Source: Acidobacteriota bacterium (GTDB lineage: Bacteria; Acidobacteriota; Vicinamibacteria; Vicinamibacterales; UBA2999). Taken from it: 64,000 nucleotides of DNA. Below, piece after piece: positions 24,014-33,179 of the stretch. Position 1 is the stretch's first letter. Each line of letters starts with the position of its first letter. A program made the position numbers and the translations under genes. The notes under the pieces are model-generated. The model saw only the letters and a program-made list of their open reading frames with translations. It had not been told where the DNA came from and ran no database searches. The stretch is from assembly GCA_030697165.1 (NCBI GenBank), contig JAUYQQ010000015.1, forward strand, positions 1-64,000, written 5' to 3'.

Positions 24014-24258
24014 CCGCTGCTCCTCCCTCGAATCCTAGCATCGTCGCGCATGACGCGACAGAACAGTGCTAAGCGCATGCCGCGCGATTTCTTTCGAGAA
24101 TCGAGGAATGGGCACTCGCGAGTACGCAGTTCCTGCGTCCGAGTACGTCGACCGATATGGAAATTATTGCCGCGGAATCAGGCTATTGCGGGGCCACAAA
24201 GTAGCCGGGACGCGCGATCACATCGCCGCGCGCCCTTCCGCCAGCAGCCCACGCGCGC

Positions 24259-24681
24259 CTATGCTCCGGGCAGGGAAACGGGATCGCCCTTCTTATGGAA
24301 CACGATCGCCAGGATCCGGGTGGTCGCAGTCGTGCTCGCGTTGCCCGACACCGCGTGCACTTGCCCGGGCGCGTCGAACGACTCGAAGAACATCTGCCCC
24401 GCCGCGAGCACCGTCGGCGTGTCGTTGTTCACCGCGAACTTATACTGGCCCTCGAGCACGTAGCCGATCACGAACCCGGGATGGCGATGCTGGGCCGACG
24501 CTTCGCCGGGCGGATAGGTCACTTCGGTGGCGCTCATCTGCCATCCGTCGAGGTTCACGGCGGGCGTCGCCTTCTGCGCCAGCGGTTTGGCGGTCACCGC
24601 CGCGTCAGCGTCGCGGGTCGCGATGAATGACGCGGCCAGGCCCATCAGGCTGGCGGTGAGAAAGTCGCGGCGATCGTTCAT
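24259..24681 (-). CDS. Tat-exported cupin protein
   Basis: A 140-residue protein. DRRDFLTASLMGLAASF is a Tat signal. The mature part is a single cupin: VTYPPGEASAQHRHPGFVIGYVLEGQ holds the first cupin motif with His-x-His and Glu ligands, and FESFDAPGQVHAVSGN the second with its His. It would bind one metal ion in the periplasm. Short exported cupins are often isomerases, dioxygenases or ligand binders; none can be chosen here. It lies upstream of two palindromes and is read in the same direction as the CocE hydrolase gene that precedes... it on the map to the right. Confidence 0.8.
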   Translation of the reverse strand: MNDRRDFLTASLMGLAASFIATRDADAAVTAKPLAQKATPAVNLDGWQMSATEVTYPPGEASAQHRHPGFVIGYVLEGQYKFAVNNDTPTVLAAGQMFFESFDAPGQVHAVSGNASTTATTRILAIVFHKKGDPVSLPGA

Positions 24682-24692
24682 GTCATTCCTCC

Positions 24693-24743
24693 GGCGGCAC
24701 TAAAGTGCCGCCCTCCTGGCACCGGCAGCGCTAAAGCGCTGCC
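24693..24743. repeat. Two tandem CTAAAG-core palindromes (copies 2 and 3)
   Basis: GGCGGCACT-AA-AGTGCCGCC (24693-24712) and GGCAGCGCT-AA-AGCGCTGCC (24724-24743) are perfect 9-bp stems around AA. Each is followed by CTCCTGGCAC. The stems differ from each other at three positions, each with a compensating change on the other arm. They lie between the cupin gene start and the CocE hydrolase stop. Confidence 0.88.
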
Positions 24744-24752
24744 CTCCTGGCA

Positions 24753-26705
24753 CTACTTGCCCACGACCGTCACGGTGATGCTCGACGGGTACTGCTTTGA
24801 ATGATGCACCGCGTTCTTCGCCACGACCCCCTTGGCCTCGTCGAAGTTGCGGCCGCCGGTGTTCAGGTTGCGATCGAAACGGGGGAAGTTGCTGCTCGAC
24901 ACTTCAATCCGCAGGCGATGCCCGGGCGCGAAGTAGTTGCTCGTGGTGAGCGGCTGCAACGTGACCTTGTAGACCTTGTCCTTTTCCATCCACACCAGCG
25001 GCTTGTCGTAGCCGTCGCGATAGCGCATCCTCTGAATGGATTCATCGAGGTTGTAGGCCCGGCCATCCGGATAGACGTCGAGCACCTTGACCGTGAAGTC
25101 CGTGTCCTTCGCGTCGGACGAGACGTAGAGCGTCGGCGTAATGGGTCCGCTCATCTCCACGCCTTCGGCGAACGGCTCACTGGTGTAGACGAGGATGTCG
25201 TGGCGTGACTCCATCTTGCGCTGGTCGAACGAGCCGGCCGTAATGGCGTTGCCGGTGCAACACACGTTGCCGCCGTAGGACAGGACGGGATTCATCGGGT
25301 CGTAGGTGAAGCGGTCGGGCCGGTCCGTCTCGGGTGGCGCCATGGTCAATTGCCCATCGCCGTTCAGCGAGTTGGCGTTGCCGCCGCTCGACAGGTGGAA
25401 CGTCATCGGCTGCGCGCCGGCCGGCGGCCACACCTCGGAGGTCTGCCACTTGTTGCTGCCCATCGTGAAGTAGGTCACCTTCGCCTGCTTCTCGATCCGG
25501 CCATTGGCGTCACCCTTCAGGAACTTGTCGAAGAAGCCGTACATGATCTCGTTGTAGTCGAGCCGCGCGTCGCCCATGCTGCGTTCACCAACGATGGTGT
25601 TGGCGGTGGCGCGGGTGAAGGCGCAGTGCGCGACCGGCGCGATGATGGCCCACTGCTGGTTGGCGACGTCGCCCTTCGCGGTTCGCCGCACGTGATTGAA
25701 CATCTCAAGGTTGGGTCCCACCGACACGTCGTACCACGACATGAACCACAGGCCGGGCACGTTCAGCGCCATGTCGTCGTGCCACAAGCCGCCCTTGCGC
25801 CACGCGTCGGAACTCGGCTCGCGCTGCTGCATCATGCCGCCGGACTCCACCGGCATCTTATCGGCGAAAATGCCGCGCGGGCCGCCCACGTTCTTGATGA
25901 TGTCCTCGGTCGGCAGGTGCCACAGGGCCTTGTCCCAGTCAACCGGCGGCATCCGCGGCGCCAGGTCGAACAGGCGCGAGGCGGCAATCAGGTCCTCCTG
26001 CGGCGTGTCTCTCGGGAACATCGGCCGCACCTGGTTCTGCTCGCCGTAGATCCACGTGATGAACAGCATCTGCATCGCCCCGCCGCGATACCAGTTGCCC
26101 TGCTCCCAGTACGGCCCGACCTTGCCGACGCCGGCGCCGAAGCCCTGGACGTTCATGGCGGCAAAGCCCGGATGGCCAAGCGACGCCACGGCCGGTTGCC
26201 ACTCGGCCGTGGACGAACACCCGGTCGTGCCGACCTTGCCGTTGGACCACGTCTGCTTGGTCAAGTAGTCGATCGTTTCGTAGCCGTCGGTGATCGGCGC
26301 GCCGAGGATGTCGTAGTTGCCCTCGGAGAAGAAATGGCCACGCTCGTTCTGCCCAACGTACGCATATCCGCGCTTGATGGCTGCCAGAATCGTGCTCATG
26401 TCGGCCGGCACGCCGTTGCGCACGTCCCAGAAGTTGAAGTTGTAGGGGGTCTTGACGAACACGATGGGCACCTTGCCTGCCGCGGCGGCCCTGGGCCGGT
26501 AGATGTCGGTCGCCAGCCGCACGCCGTCCTTCATGGGAATCATCACCCGCCGTTCGACGATGGCGATCTCCTGGAGTTCGGCTTCGAGGTCCTTGCGGCG
26601 CTGTTGTTCGGCTGGGGTCAGGGTGCCCTGCTGCGCGGGCATGACGGCCGTGGCCATGGCGACGGCAACGGTAATTGCGAGGATCAGGCGGCGAAGCGGC
26701 GTCAT
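24753..26705 (-). CDS. CocE/NonD-type secreted hydrolase
   Basis: A 650-residue alpha/beta hydrolase of the CocE/NonD (X-prolyl dipeptidyl aminopeptidase-like) family. The ATG at 26705 has GGAGG about 8 bases before it; the frame upstream has only a TTG. After a signal peptide, [17 protein letters not shown] opens the catalytic domain. The nucleophile is Ser in [13 protein letters not shown], the Asp is in [10 protein letters not shown], and the His is in [10 protein letters not shown]. The C-terminal jelly-roll domain (about residues 430-650) ends in ITVTVVGK. Substrates of this family are esters or short peptides and amides. Confidence 0.87.
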   Translation of the reverse strand: MTPLRRLILAITVAVAMATAVMPAQQGTLTPAEQQRRKDLEAELQEIAIVERRVMIPMKDGVRLATDIYRPRAAAAGKVPIVFVKTPYNFNFWDVRNGVPADMSTILAAIKRGYAYVGQNERGHFFSEGNYDILGAPITDGYETIDYLTKQTWSNGKVGTTGCSSTAEWQPAVASLGHPGFAAMNVQGFGAGVGKVGPYWEQGNWYRGGAMQMLFITWIYGEQNQVRPMFPRDTPQEDLIAASRLFDLAPRMPPVDWDKALWHLPTEDIIKNVGGPRGIFADKMPVESGGMMQQREPSSDAWRKGGLWHDDMALNVPGLWFMSWYDVSVGPNLEMFNHVRRTAKGDVANQQWAIIAPVAHCAFTRATANTIVGERSMGDARLDYNEIMYGFFDKFLKGDANGRIEKQAKVTYFTMGSNKWQTSEVWPPAGAQPMTFHLSSGGNANSLNGDGQLTMAPPETDRPDRFTYDPMNPVLSYGGNVCCTGNAITAGSFDQRKMESRHDILVYTSEPFAEGVEMSGPITPTLYVSSDAKDTDFTVKVLDVYPDGRAYNLDESIQRMRYRDGYDKPLVWMEKDKVYKVTLQPLTTSNYFAPGHRLRIEVSSSNFPRFDRNLNTGGRNFDEAKGVVAKNAVHHSKQYPSSITVTVVGK

Positions 26706-26768
26706 GACAGAACCCTCCTTCAAACGGCGACAGCATACCAGCGCGGTGCGACTCCGCGCACCGCGTCG

Positions 26769-27881
26769 TCAGAACCGAATCTTGAGGCCGGCGCCAGACG
26801 TGGTCTGCCAGTACGGCTCGCGAAACGACCGTTCCTGCCGGCTGGTGCTGGCGGCAACGGTGAGCTGCAGGCGGTCGGTCAAGTCGATTTCGGCCTGCCC
26901 GCGGATGGTGTCGGCGTCCACGCGGATCAAGTCGCCGGCGCCACGCGGCTCTTCACGGCTGTAGCCGCGGCTGTACCCGCCGCCGATGAAGCTGGTGCCG
27001 GCGGCGCCGAAGTAGCGACGCACCTGAGCGTGATACGACCAGGCATCGCCCAGTTCCGGGTCGGGCACGACGAAGGCCTTGCCGGTGATCATCCAGTGGC
27101 CGGCGTATTTCGTGAGGGTCGCGAGATAGATGTCGGTGGCGTCGGTGAAGGCCAGCCGCCGGTAGCCACCCGAGACCTCGAACCCGCCGCCGAGCGACTG
27201 ATACAGATCGAACGAGACCCGGTACTCCGGATACAACACCTCGTCGCTGCCGACACCGACGCCGACAAACGCGTAGGTGCCGGGCCGGAACGTTGGATAG
27301 AACTCGAGGTCCACCTGCTGGTCGGTGAGGCCGAACCGGTCGCCCTGGCGGCCCCGAACGAACAGCGAGCCCGCGGGCGTTTCACGGCCAAGCGTCAGGG
27401 CCGTCTCCTGCCACGGCTCGCGTTCGTCGTTGAAGGTGTCGCGGGTGGAGGTGAGGCCGAGCGACCACGGCCGGGTGCGCGCATCGAGACGCTGCTGGAC
27501 GTAGCGGGCCTGCGCGTTGCCGGCGTCGCGCGTCAGCACGGCTCGCACCAGCTCGCGCGCCTGGGGCAACCGTCCCGACCACCATTCCACGTTCATCAAC
27601 GCGACCCGCGCGTCCAGGTAATCGGGAGACTGCGCCAGCACGTCCGTCAGGGCCTGGCGCGCTTCGTCGTAGCGCCCTTCCCACGACAGGATCAGGCCGT
27701 AGACCAGCCGCGCATCGGCATCGCGTGGCGCACTGGCCAAGTGCGTTTCCAGGAGAGCCAGGCCCGCCGGGCGGTCGCCGGCGTCGGCCGCGGCTCGCGC
27801 CCGCGCGATGACATTGTCTTGCGCCGCTGCCGACACGCAACAAAGCAGGGAGAAGAAGGCGGCGAACCCGAGCGAACCCAC
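26769..27881 (-). CDS. YaiO-like outer-membrane protein with TPR N-terminus
   Basis: A 370-residue protein from a likely GTG at 27881, chosen because the signal peptide (LGFAAFFSLLCCVSAAAQ) begins there; there is no good ribosome site. Residues about 20-150 are TPRs (GDRPAGLALLETHLASAP, EGRYDEARQALTDVLAQSP). The rest is a YaiO-type barrel: LTLGRETPAGSLFVRG, YRVSFDLYQSLGGGFEVSGG, ending in GLKIRF with a terminal Phe. YaiO-like barrels accompany sugar-polymer export systems, which fits the glycosyltransferase gene at 30541 beyond the divergent signalling gene. Confidence 0.8.
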   Translation of the reverse strand: MGSLGFAAFFSLLCCVSAAAQDNVIARARAAADAGDRPAGLALLETHLASAPRDADARLVYGLILSWEGRYDEARQALTDVLAQSPDYLDARVALMNVEWWSGRLPQARELVRAVLTRDAGNAQARYVQQRLDARTRPWSLGLTSTRDTFNDEREPWQETALTLGRETPAGSLFVRGRQGDRFGLTDQQVDLEFYPTFRPGTYAFVGVGVGSDEVLYPEYRVSFDLYQSLGGGFEVSGGYRRLAFTDATDIYLATLTKYAGHWMITGKAFVVPDPELGDAWSYHAQVRRYFGAAGTSFIGGGYSRGYSREEPRGAGDLIRVDADTIRGQAEIDLTDRLQLTVAASTSRQERSFREPYWQTTSGAGLKIRF

Positions 27882-27955
27882 GGATTGATGATAGCAGTTC
27901 CCTTTCGGCGCCCGGAGCGACCTTGGTATGCTCTTTGACACGCAGCGCGCCAAGC

Positions 27956-29476
27956 ATGGACCACATTCCGCCACCAGTCACGCCGGAGGATCACGAGGCC
28001 GATCAAGCCCTCCGCGATGCCCGCACGCGCTTTGTCGCCGGCTTCACGAACCGCCTGTCGGCCATGGATGCGCTGCTCAGCTCGGTCGAACGCGGCGCCG
28101 ATGGCGAGCTGAACGCGCTGCGGGAAGCCGCTCACAAGCTCGCTGGCCTCGGTGGGGTGCTCGGCTTCCCGACGGTCAGCGACCAGGCGTCACTGGTCGA
28201 ACAGTCGCTGCTCGAACCGGTGCTGGACCCGGCCGCGGTGCGCGCCGGATTGAAGCGCATGGGCGCGGGGTTTGCTCACGACTTGGCTGGATCGGCGCCC
28301 TCATGGGCCCAGGATGCCGGCCGCGCTCCGCATGCCGCTCGCATCCTGCTGGTCGAAGACGATCAGGAACAACGCCGGGTCGCGGCCTCGGGCCTGCGCG
28401 CCGCGGGATACCGGGTCGTCACCGCCGAGTCGGGACCAGAAGCCGTCGAGGCGGCGCGCCTCGAACAGCCCGATCTCATTCTGCTCGACGTCGACCTGCC
28501 CGGCCTGGACGGCATGGCGGTGTGCCGGCAGATCAAGCTCGAGCGGGCCCTCGCCACGGTCCCGGTCATCTTCTGCACGGCCCGCACCGGCCTGCTGGAC
28601 CGCCTGGCCGGGCTGAGCCTGGGCGCCGACGACTACCTCACCAAGCCGTTTGCGCCGAGCGAGCTGCTGATGCGCATCAAGCGCCAGGTGTCACGGGCCG
28701 CCCCGGTGCCGTCGCCGCCGGCCGCGCTGCCGGGCCTGCTCCCGTACGACCTGTTCGCAACCGGCGCCCGCGAGGCGCTGTCGCGGGGACCGGCGGCGCT
28801 GGTGCTGGTGCGCGTCGCGGCCCAGGACCTCGGGCGCCTGGCGGCGCGTTGCCACGACGAGGTGCGCCGGCGCGACCTCCTCGGCCGCGTCAGCGACACC
28901 CACCTGGTGATGCTCGCGCCGGAACTCTCGCCCGCGGCCGCGCGCGGCGCGATGCAGGCCATGCTCGACCGCGAGCCGCGGTTCGAAGGCGCCGCCATCG
29001 GCGCCGCCGGTCCGGCGCCGCCCGGCGCCGGCTCTGACGCGCTTGATGCGATGCTGGCGCAAGCCGACCTGGCCCTGGCCGCCGACCGCGTCGCCCGCAG
29101 CGCCACGGTACCGGGACAGACGACGGTGCTGCTGGCCGAAGACGATCCCGACGTGCTCCACATCATCGACGCCCGGTTGCGGGCCGCCGGCTACCGGACC
29201 GTGCTGACGCTCGACGGGCAACAGACCCTCGACGCCCTCGAGCGTGAGAACCCCGGGGTGGTGCTGCTCGACCTGATGATGCCGAAGCTCACCGGCTTCG
29301 ACGTCCTGATGCGGATGCGCGAGCGCGCCGGCTCCCGGCCAAAAACCATCGTCGTCTCGGCGCGCGGCCGCGACGAAGATGTGGCGCGCGCCTTCGAACT
29401 GGGCGCCGACGATTACGTCACCAAGCCCTTCAATCCCGAGGAGCTGATGGCCCGCATCGCGCGGCTGACCAGGTAG
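27956..29476 (+). CDS. Hpt-REC-(degenerate GGDEF-like)-REC signalling protein
   Basis: A 506-residue phosphorelay protein. An Hpt domain (about residues 15-110) has His60 in EAAHKLAGLGG. The first receiver domain (residues 128-245) has acidic residues LVEDD, phospho-acceptor Asp178 in LILLDVDLPG, and Lys in YLTKPF. The middle (about 255-380) has the length and pattern of a GGDEF domain but no GGDEF motif. The second receiver (about 385-506) has LAEDD, VVLLDLMMPK and YVTKPF. There is no DNA-binding output. It starts an operon with a HEAT protein and a glycosyltransferase, an arrangement suggesting control of polysaccharide synthesis. Confidence 0.85.
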   Translation: MDHIPPPVTPEDHEADQALRDARTRFVAGFTNRLSAMDALLSSVERGADGELNALREAAHKLAGLGGVLGFPTVSDQASLVEQSLLEPVLDPAAVRAGLKRMGAGFAHDLAGSAPSWAQDAGRAPHAARILLVEDDQEQRRVAASGLRAAGYRVVTAESGPEAVEAARLEQPDLILLDVDLPGLDGMAVCRQIKLERALATVPVIFCTARTGLLDRLAGLSLGADDYLTKPFAPSELLMRIKRQVSRAAPVPSPPAALPGLLPYDLFATGAREALSRGPAALVLVRVAAQDLGRLAARCHDEVRRRDLLGRVSDTHLVMLAPELSPAAARGAMQAMLDREPRFEGAAIGAAGPAPPGAGSDALDAMLAQADLALAADRVARSATVPGQTTVLLAEDDPDVLHIIDARLRAAGYRTVLTLDGQQTLDALERENPGVVLLDLMMPKLTGFDVLMRMRERAGSRPKTIVVSARGRDEDVARAFELGADDYVTKPFNPEELMARIARLTR

Positions 29477-29479
29477 CGC

Positions 29480-30541
29480 GTGCTGCTCCGGTTCGCCGAG
29501 GCGTTTCGCGATGTGCTGCTCCCGTTCATCCTGGGCGGCAGCGCCCTGTTGTTGCTGCTGCTGGCCCTGCTGGTGGCCCAGCGCCTGCTGCGGGCCGCCG
29601 CCGGCTGGCGCCAGCGCATCCTGATCGCCCGCTACGGCCCGATCGTCGCCGCGGCCCTCGATGGCGACGCCATGGCGCTCGCGGCCGCGGCCAAGGTAAT
29701 CCCGCGCCGCCACCGTCCGCTCGTCGGCTCGCTGGTGCTCGCACCCCTGTACGCCGTGCGCGGCGGCCACAATACCCGCGCCGCCGAGCTCGCCGACGAC
29801 CTGCAGCTTACCGGCCGCTGGCGGGCCGATCTGCGCTCGCGCCACTGGTGGCATCGCTCGGAAGCCGCCCTGGCGCTGGGTCTGCTGCGTGACCAAGCGG
29901 CGGTGCGCGCCTTGATCGAGCTGCTGGACGACGAACACGAACAGGTCCGGGCGGCGGCGATCGATGCGCTCGGGCAAATCGGCGATCCCTCGGCGATCGG
30001 CCCCTTGCTCGCGCGCATGAGCGACCCGACGCGCCACGAGCGCGTCCGCCTGGTTCAGTCGTTGCGCTCCTTTGGCGAAGGCTCGACCGCGGCGTTGCTG
30101 GAGCATGGCGCCGGACACCCGCACGACCGCGCCCTGGTCGCGACCATCCTCTCGTTTGTCGGCGGCGCGGCCGCCGGCGATCCGCTGCTGCAGTGGGCCG
30201 GCGCCACCGACGCGCCCACCCGCGCCGCCGCCTGGCGGGCCTTGTCGGCGATCGGTCTCGACGAACGCGCGTTCTACCACGCGCTCAAGGCATTGGCGGA
30301 TGACGATGCGGCGGTCAGAGCCGCGGCGGCCCGCGCCCTGGCCCAGAGCGGCCGCAGCGACGCGGCGCCGCACCTGGCCGGACACCTCGATGACGAGTGG
30401 GAAGTTGCCGCCCAATCGGCGCGGGCGTTGCTCAGGCTGGGTCCCGACGGCCACGCCGCGCTGGCAGCGCGCGTGCGTCAAGGCGCGGGATTGGGACACG
30501 ACCTGGCCCAGCAGGTGTTGTGGGAAGGCGGACCTCGCTGA
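29480..30541 (+). CDS. Membrane-anchored HEAT-repeat protein
   Basis: A 353-residue protein from a GTG at 29480, three bases after the receiver gene. One N-terminal membrane helix (LLPFILGGSALLLLLLALLVAQ, about residues 13-34) precedes a cytoplasmic array of HEAT repeats: SEAALALGLLRDQAAVRALI, EQVRAAAIDALGQIGDPSA, then DAAVRAAAARALAQSGR and WEVAAQSARALLRLG. HEAT repeats serve as protein-binding scaffolds. It overlaps the glycosyltransferase gene by one base (TGATG), so it likely links the signalling protein to the synthase. Confidence 0.82.
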   Translation: MLLRFAEAFRDVLLPFILGGSALLLLLLALLVAQRLLRAAAGWRQRILIARYGPIVAAALDGDAMALAAAAKVIPRRHRPLVGSLVLAPLYAVRGGHNTRAAELADDLQLTGRWRADLRSRHWWHRSEAALALGLLRDQAAVRALIELLDDEHEQVRAAAIDALGQIGDPSAIGPLLARMSDPTRHERVRLVQSLRSFGEGSTAALLEHGAGHPHDRALVATILSFVGGAAAGDPLLQWAGATDAPTRAAAWRALSAIGLDERAFYHALKALADDDAAVRAAAARALAQSGRSDAAPHLAGHLDDEWEVAAQSARALLRLGPDGHAALAARVRQGAGLGHDLAQQVLWEGGPR

Positions 30542-31950
30542 TGCGCGCGTGGGTGTCGCAGGGCCTGATGGTGTTCGACCTCGGCGTCCTCGCCTACTTC
30601 CTGGTGATCAACCTGCTCTACCTGTTGTTCTCGGTGGTGGCGTTCTTCTCGCTCATGCAGCACCGGCGCCGCTGGACCTCGCGGGCGCTCGACGTGGTCA
30701 TGCGGTCGCCGGCGACCCAGGGCATCTCGGTGATTGCGCCGGCCTACAACGAGGAGGCCACGATCGAGCAGAGCCTGCGCTCGCTGCTGCTGCTGAACTA
30801 CCCGCAGTTCGAGGTGGTGGTCGTCAACGACGGATCGAAGGACAAGACCATCGCGAAGATGGTCGCCGCCTTCGGGCTGATGCGCGCGCCGGTGGTCTAC
30901 CAGCAGCCGCTCGGCACCAAGCCCGTGCAGGCGCTCTATCGCTCGCTCGACCACCCCGACCTGGTGGTGATCGACAAGGCCAACGGCGGCAAGGCCGACG
31001 CCATCAACGCCGGTATCAACGCCGCCCGCTACCCGCTGGTGTGTGTGATCGACGCGGACTCGATTCTCGAGCCCGAGGCGCTGATGCGCGCGTCGCTGCC
31101 GTTCGTCGAGAGCCCCGACACCCTCGCGACCGGCGGCATCATCCGCATTGTCAACGGCTGCACCGTCGAGGACGGCCGCGTCACCAAGATCGACATGCCC
31201 GGCAACTGGCTGGCGCGCTTCCAGGTCGTCGAGTACTTGCGCGCGTTCCTGAGCGGCCGCGTCTTCATGTCGGCGGCCAACGCGCTGTTGATCATCTCCG
31301 GCGCCTTCGGCCTGTTCCGCCGCGACGCGGTGATCGAGGTCGGCGGCTTCCGCCACGACACCATCGGCGAGGACATGGAGATCGTGGCACGGCTGCACCG
31401 GCGCTGGCGCGACACCAACCGGCCGTATCGCGTGGTGTTCCAGCCCGATCCGGTCTGCTGGACCGAAGCGCCCGAGACGCGGAAGATCCTGGCCAGCCAG
31501 CGCAACCGCTGGCAGCGCGGCACCTGCCAGGTGCTGAGCTATCACATGGCGATGATGGGCAACCCGAAGTACGGAACGGTCGGGTGGTTCGCGATGCCCT
31601 ACTTCCTGCTGTTCGAGGCGATCGGCCCGCTGATTGAAGTATCCGGCTACCTGGTGACCCTGGTGGCGGTGATGTTCGGCTTGCTGGACGTGGTGTTCGC
31701 CCAGCTGTTGTTCCTGGCCGCGGTGGTGTTCGGCGCGATGATCTCCATGACCTCGGTGCTGCTCGAAGAGATGTCGTACCGGCGCTACCCCAAGGTGCGG
31801 CACCTGCTGTTGCTGGCGGCCATCGGGGTGATTGAAAACTTCGGCTACCGCCAGCTCACGACGTACTGGCGCCTGAAGGGCCTGATCGATTTCCTGCGCA
31901 ACAAGCAGGGCTGGGGCGTGATGACGCGGAAGGGGTTCGCGAAGAGCTAG
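30541..31950 (+). CDS. Membrane family-2 glycosyltransferase (PgaC-like)
   Basis: A 469-residue processive-type glycosyltransferase. Membrane helices lie at the N-terminus (LGVLAYFLVINLLYLLFSVV) and at the C-terminus (two or more, e.g. LVTLVAVMFGLLDVVFAQLL). The GT-A domain has VIAPAYNEEATIEQSL, VVVNDGSKD, CVIDADSILEPEA (DxD), the acceptor motif GEDMEI and QRNRWQRGT (QxxRW). This pattern resembles poly-N-acetylglucosamine synthase PgaC/IcaA and HasA-like enzymes. It is the third gene of the signalling operon; the polymer is unknown. Its last 4 bases overlap the convergent histidine kinase gene. Confidence 0.87.
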   Translation: MRAWVSQGLMVFDLGVLAYFLVINLLYLLFSVVAFFSLMQHRRRWTSRALDVVMRSPATQGISVIAPAYNEEATIEQSLRSLLLLNYPQFEVVVVNDGSKDKTIAKMVAAFGLMRAPVVYQQPLGTKPVQALYRSLDHPDLVVIDKANGGKADAINAGINAARYPLVCVIDADSILEPEALMRASLPFVESPDTLATGGIIRIVNGCTVEDGRVTKIDMPGNWLARFQVVEYLRAFLSGRVFMSAANALLIISGAFGLFRRDAVIEVGGFRHDTIGEDMEIVARLHRRWRDTNRPYRVVFQPDPVCWTEAPETRKILASQRNRWQRGTCQVLSYHMAMMGNPKYGTVGWFAMPYFLLFEAIGPLIEVSGYLVTLVAVMFGLLDVVFAQLLFLAAVVFGAMISMTSVLLEEMSYRRYPKVRHLLLLAAIGVIENFGYRQLTTYWRLKGLIDFLRNKQGWGVMTRKGFAKS

Positions 31951-33131
31951 ATCGGCAGCTCGAACCAGAAGCGCGCGCCGCCGCCGGGCGCATCGCCCAC
32001 CTCAATCACGCCACCGTGCTCCTTGACGATCGCCTGCGAGATGGCGAGGCCCAGCCCGGTGCCGCCCTTCTTGTGGGCCGCCGAACCTTCCACTTGCTTG
32101 AACGGTTCGAAGATCGTCTGCCGGAATGCCGGCGGCACTCCGGGGCCGTGGTCGTCAACGGTCAGGTGCACGGACTCGACCGTGGCCGTCACGCCCACCC
32201 TCACGGTGCTCCCTTTGGGCGAGAAGCGCACCGCATTGGCCAGCAGGTTGATGAACACCTGCGTCAGGCGTTCCGGGTCGGCCAGCAACCGGACCGTGGT
32301 CGACGTCGACGTGATCGCCACCCCCGCATCCCTGGCAATCGGCTGGACCGTGTCGACGGCAAGCGCGATGGCCTCGCCAAGGTCGCACTCCTTCTTGACG
32401 ACCGCCAACTCACCGCTGCCGACGCGTTCGAGGTCGAGCAGATCGTTCACCAGGGCGAGCAGGCGGTCGGCGTTGCGGTGGGCGGCCGAGAGCAGCGCGC
32501 CGGCATCGTCCGAGAGGTCTGGTTCCGAATCGCGGACCAGTGCGAGGGCGCCGCGGATCGAGGTGAGCGGCGTGCGCAGTTCGTGGCTGACGTTGGCGAC
32601 AAACACTTTCTTGGCGCGCTCGGCTTCGATCAGCAACTCCATGGTGCGACGCAGTTCGAGCTGCGCCATCAACTGCCGGCTGAGCGCCTGCAGCGACGCC
32701 AGCTGCTCGGGACTGAGTTGGCGCGGCACCCGGTCGATGACGCACAAGGTCCCAAGGCCGTGCCCTTCGCCCGTGACCAGCGGCGCACCGGCATAGAAGC
32801 GGATGTGCGGGTCCCCGGTCACCAGCGGATTGCCCTCGAATCGCGGGTCGTGGCTGGCATCGGGGACGACCAGCAACTGGTTGTCGACAATGGCGTGCGC
32901 GCAGAACGCCTGCTCGCGTGGTGTTTGCGGTGCCTCAAGACCGACCTTTGACTTGAACCACTGCCGGTCCTTGTCGATCAGCGAGACCAGCGCGATCGGC
33001 ACGCCGCAGATTCGGGCCGCCAGCTGCGTGAAGTCGTCGTAGGCCTGCTCGGGAGCCGTGTCGAGGACTTGGTAGCGATCGAGGGCGGCGAGGCGGGCGG
33101 CCTCGTTCAGGGGGATCGGCGGGGCCGTCAC
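31947..33131 (-). CDS. GAF-domain sensor histidine kinase
   Basis: A 394-residue cytoplasmic kinase without membrane helices. Residues about 25-160 are a GAF domain (FTQLAARICGVPIALVSLID, QAFCAHAIVDNQLLVV, FYAGAPLVT). The HisKA domain has the phospho-acceptor His183 in VANVSHELRTPLTS. The ATPase domain has the N box NLLANAVRF, G1 VDDHGPGVP and G2 GGTGLGLAIS. It could phosphorylate the Hpt-REC protein encoded by the convergent operon next door. The GAF domain probably senses a small cytosolic ligand or redox state; there are no obvious haem or flavin residues. Confidence 0.92.
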   Translation of the reverse strand: MTAPPIPLNEAARLAALDRYQVLDTAPEQAYDDFTQLAARICGVPIALVSLIDKDRQWFKSKVGLEAPQTPREQAFCAHAIVDNQLLVVPDASHDPRFEGNPLVTGDPHIRFYAGAPLVTGEGHGLGTLCVIDRVPRQLSPEQLASLQALSRQLMAQLELRRTMELLIEAERAKKVFVANVSHELRTPLTSIRGALALVRDSEPDLSDDAGALLSAAHRNADRLLALVNDLLDLERVGSGELAVVKKECDLGEAIALAVDTVQPIARDAGVAITSTSTTVRLLADPERLTQVFINLLANAVRFSPKGSTVRVGVTATVESVHLTVDDHGPGVPPAFRQTIFEPFKQVEGSAAHKKGGTGLGLAISQAIVKEHGGVIEVGDAPGGGARFWFELPI

Positions 33132-33179
33132 CAGCCCAGTCTAGCAGGCCACCGGGACCGTTGCGCGGGTCAGTGCCGG

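Noticed and set aside
28691-30499. Leftward 602-residue frame
   Set aside because: Gln/Arg/Gly-rich antisense of the receiver and HEAT genes without any recognisable motif.
30072-31637. Rightward 521-residue frame
   Set aside because: Very rich in Arg, Pro and Ala, and overlaid on the HEAT and glycosyltransferase genes; it is a shadow.
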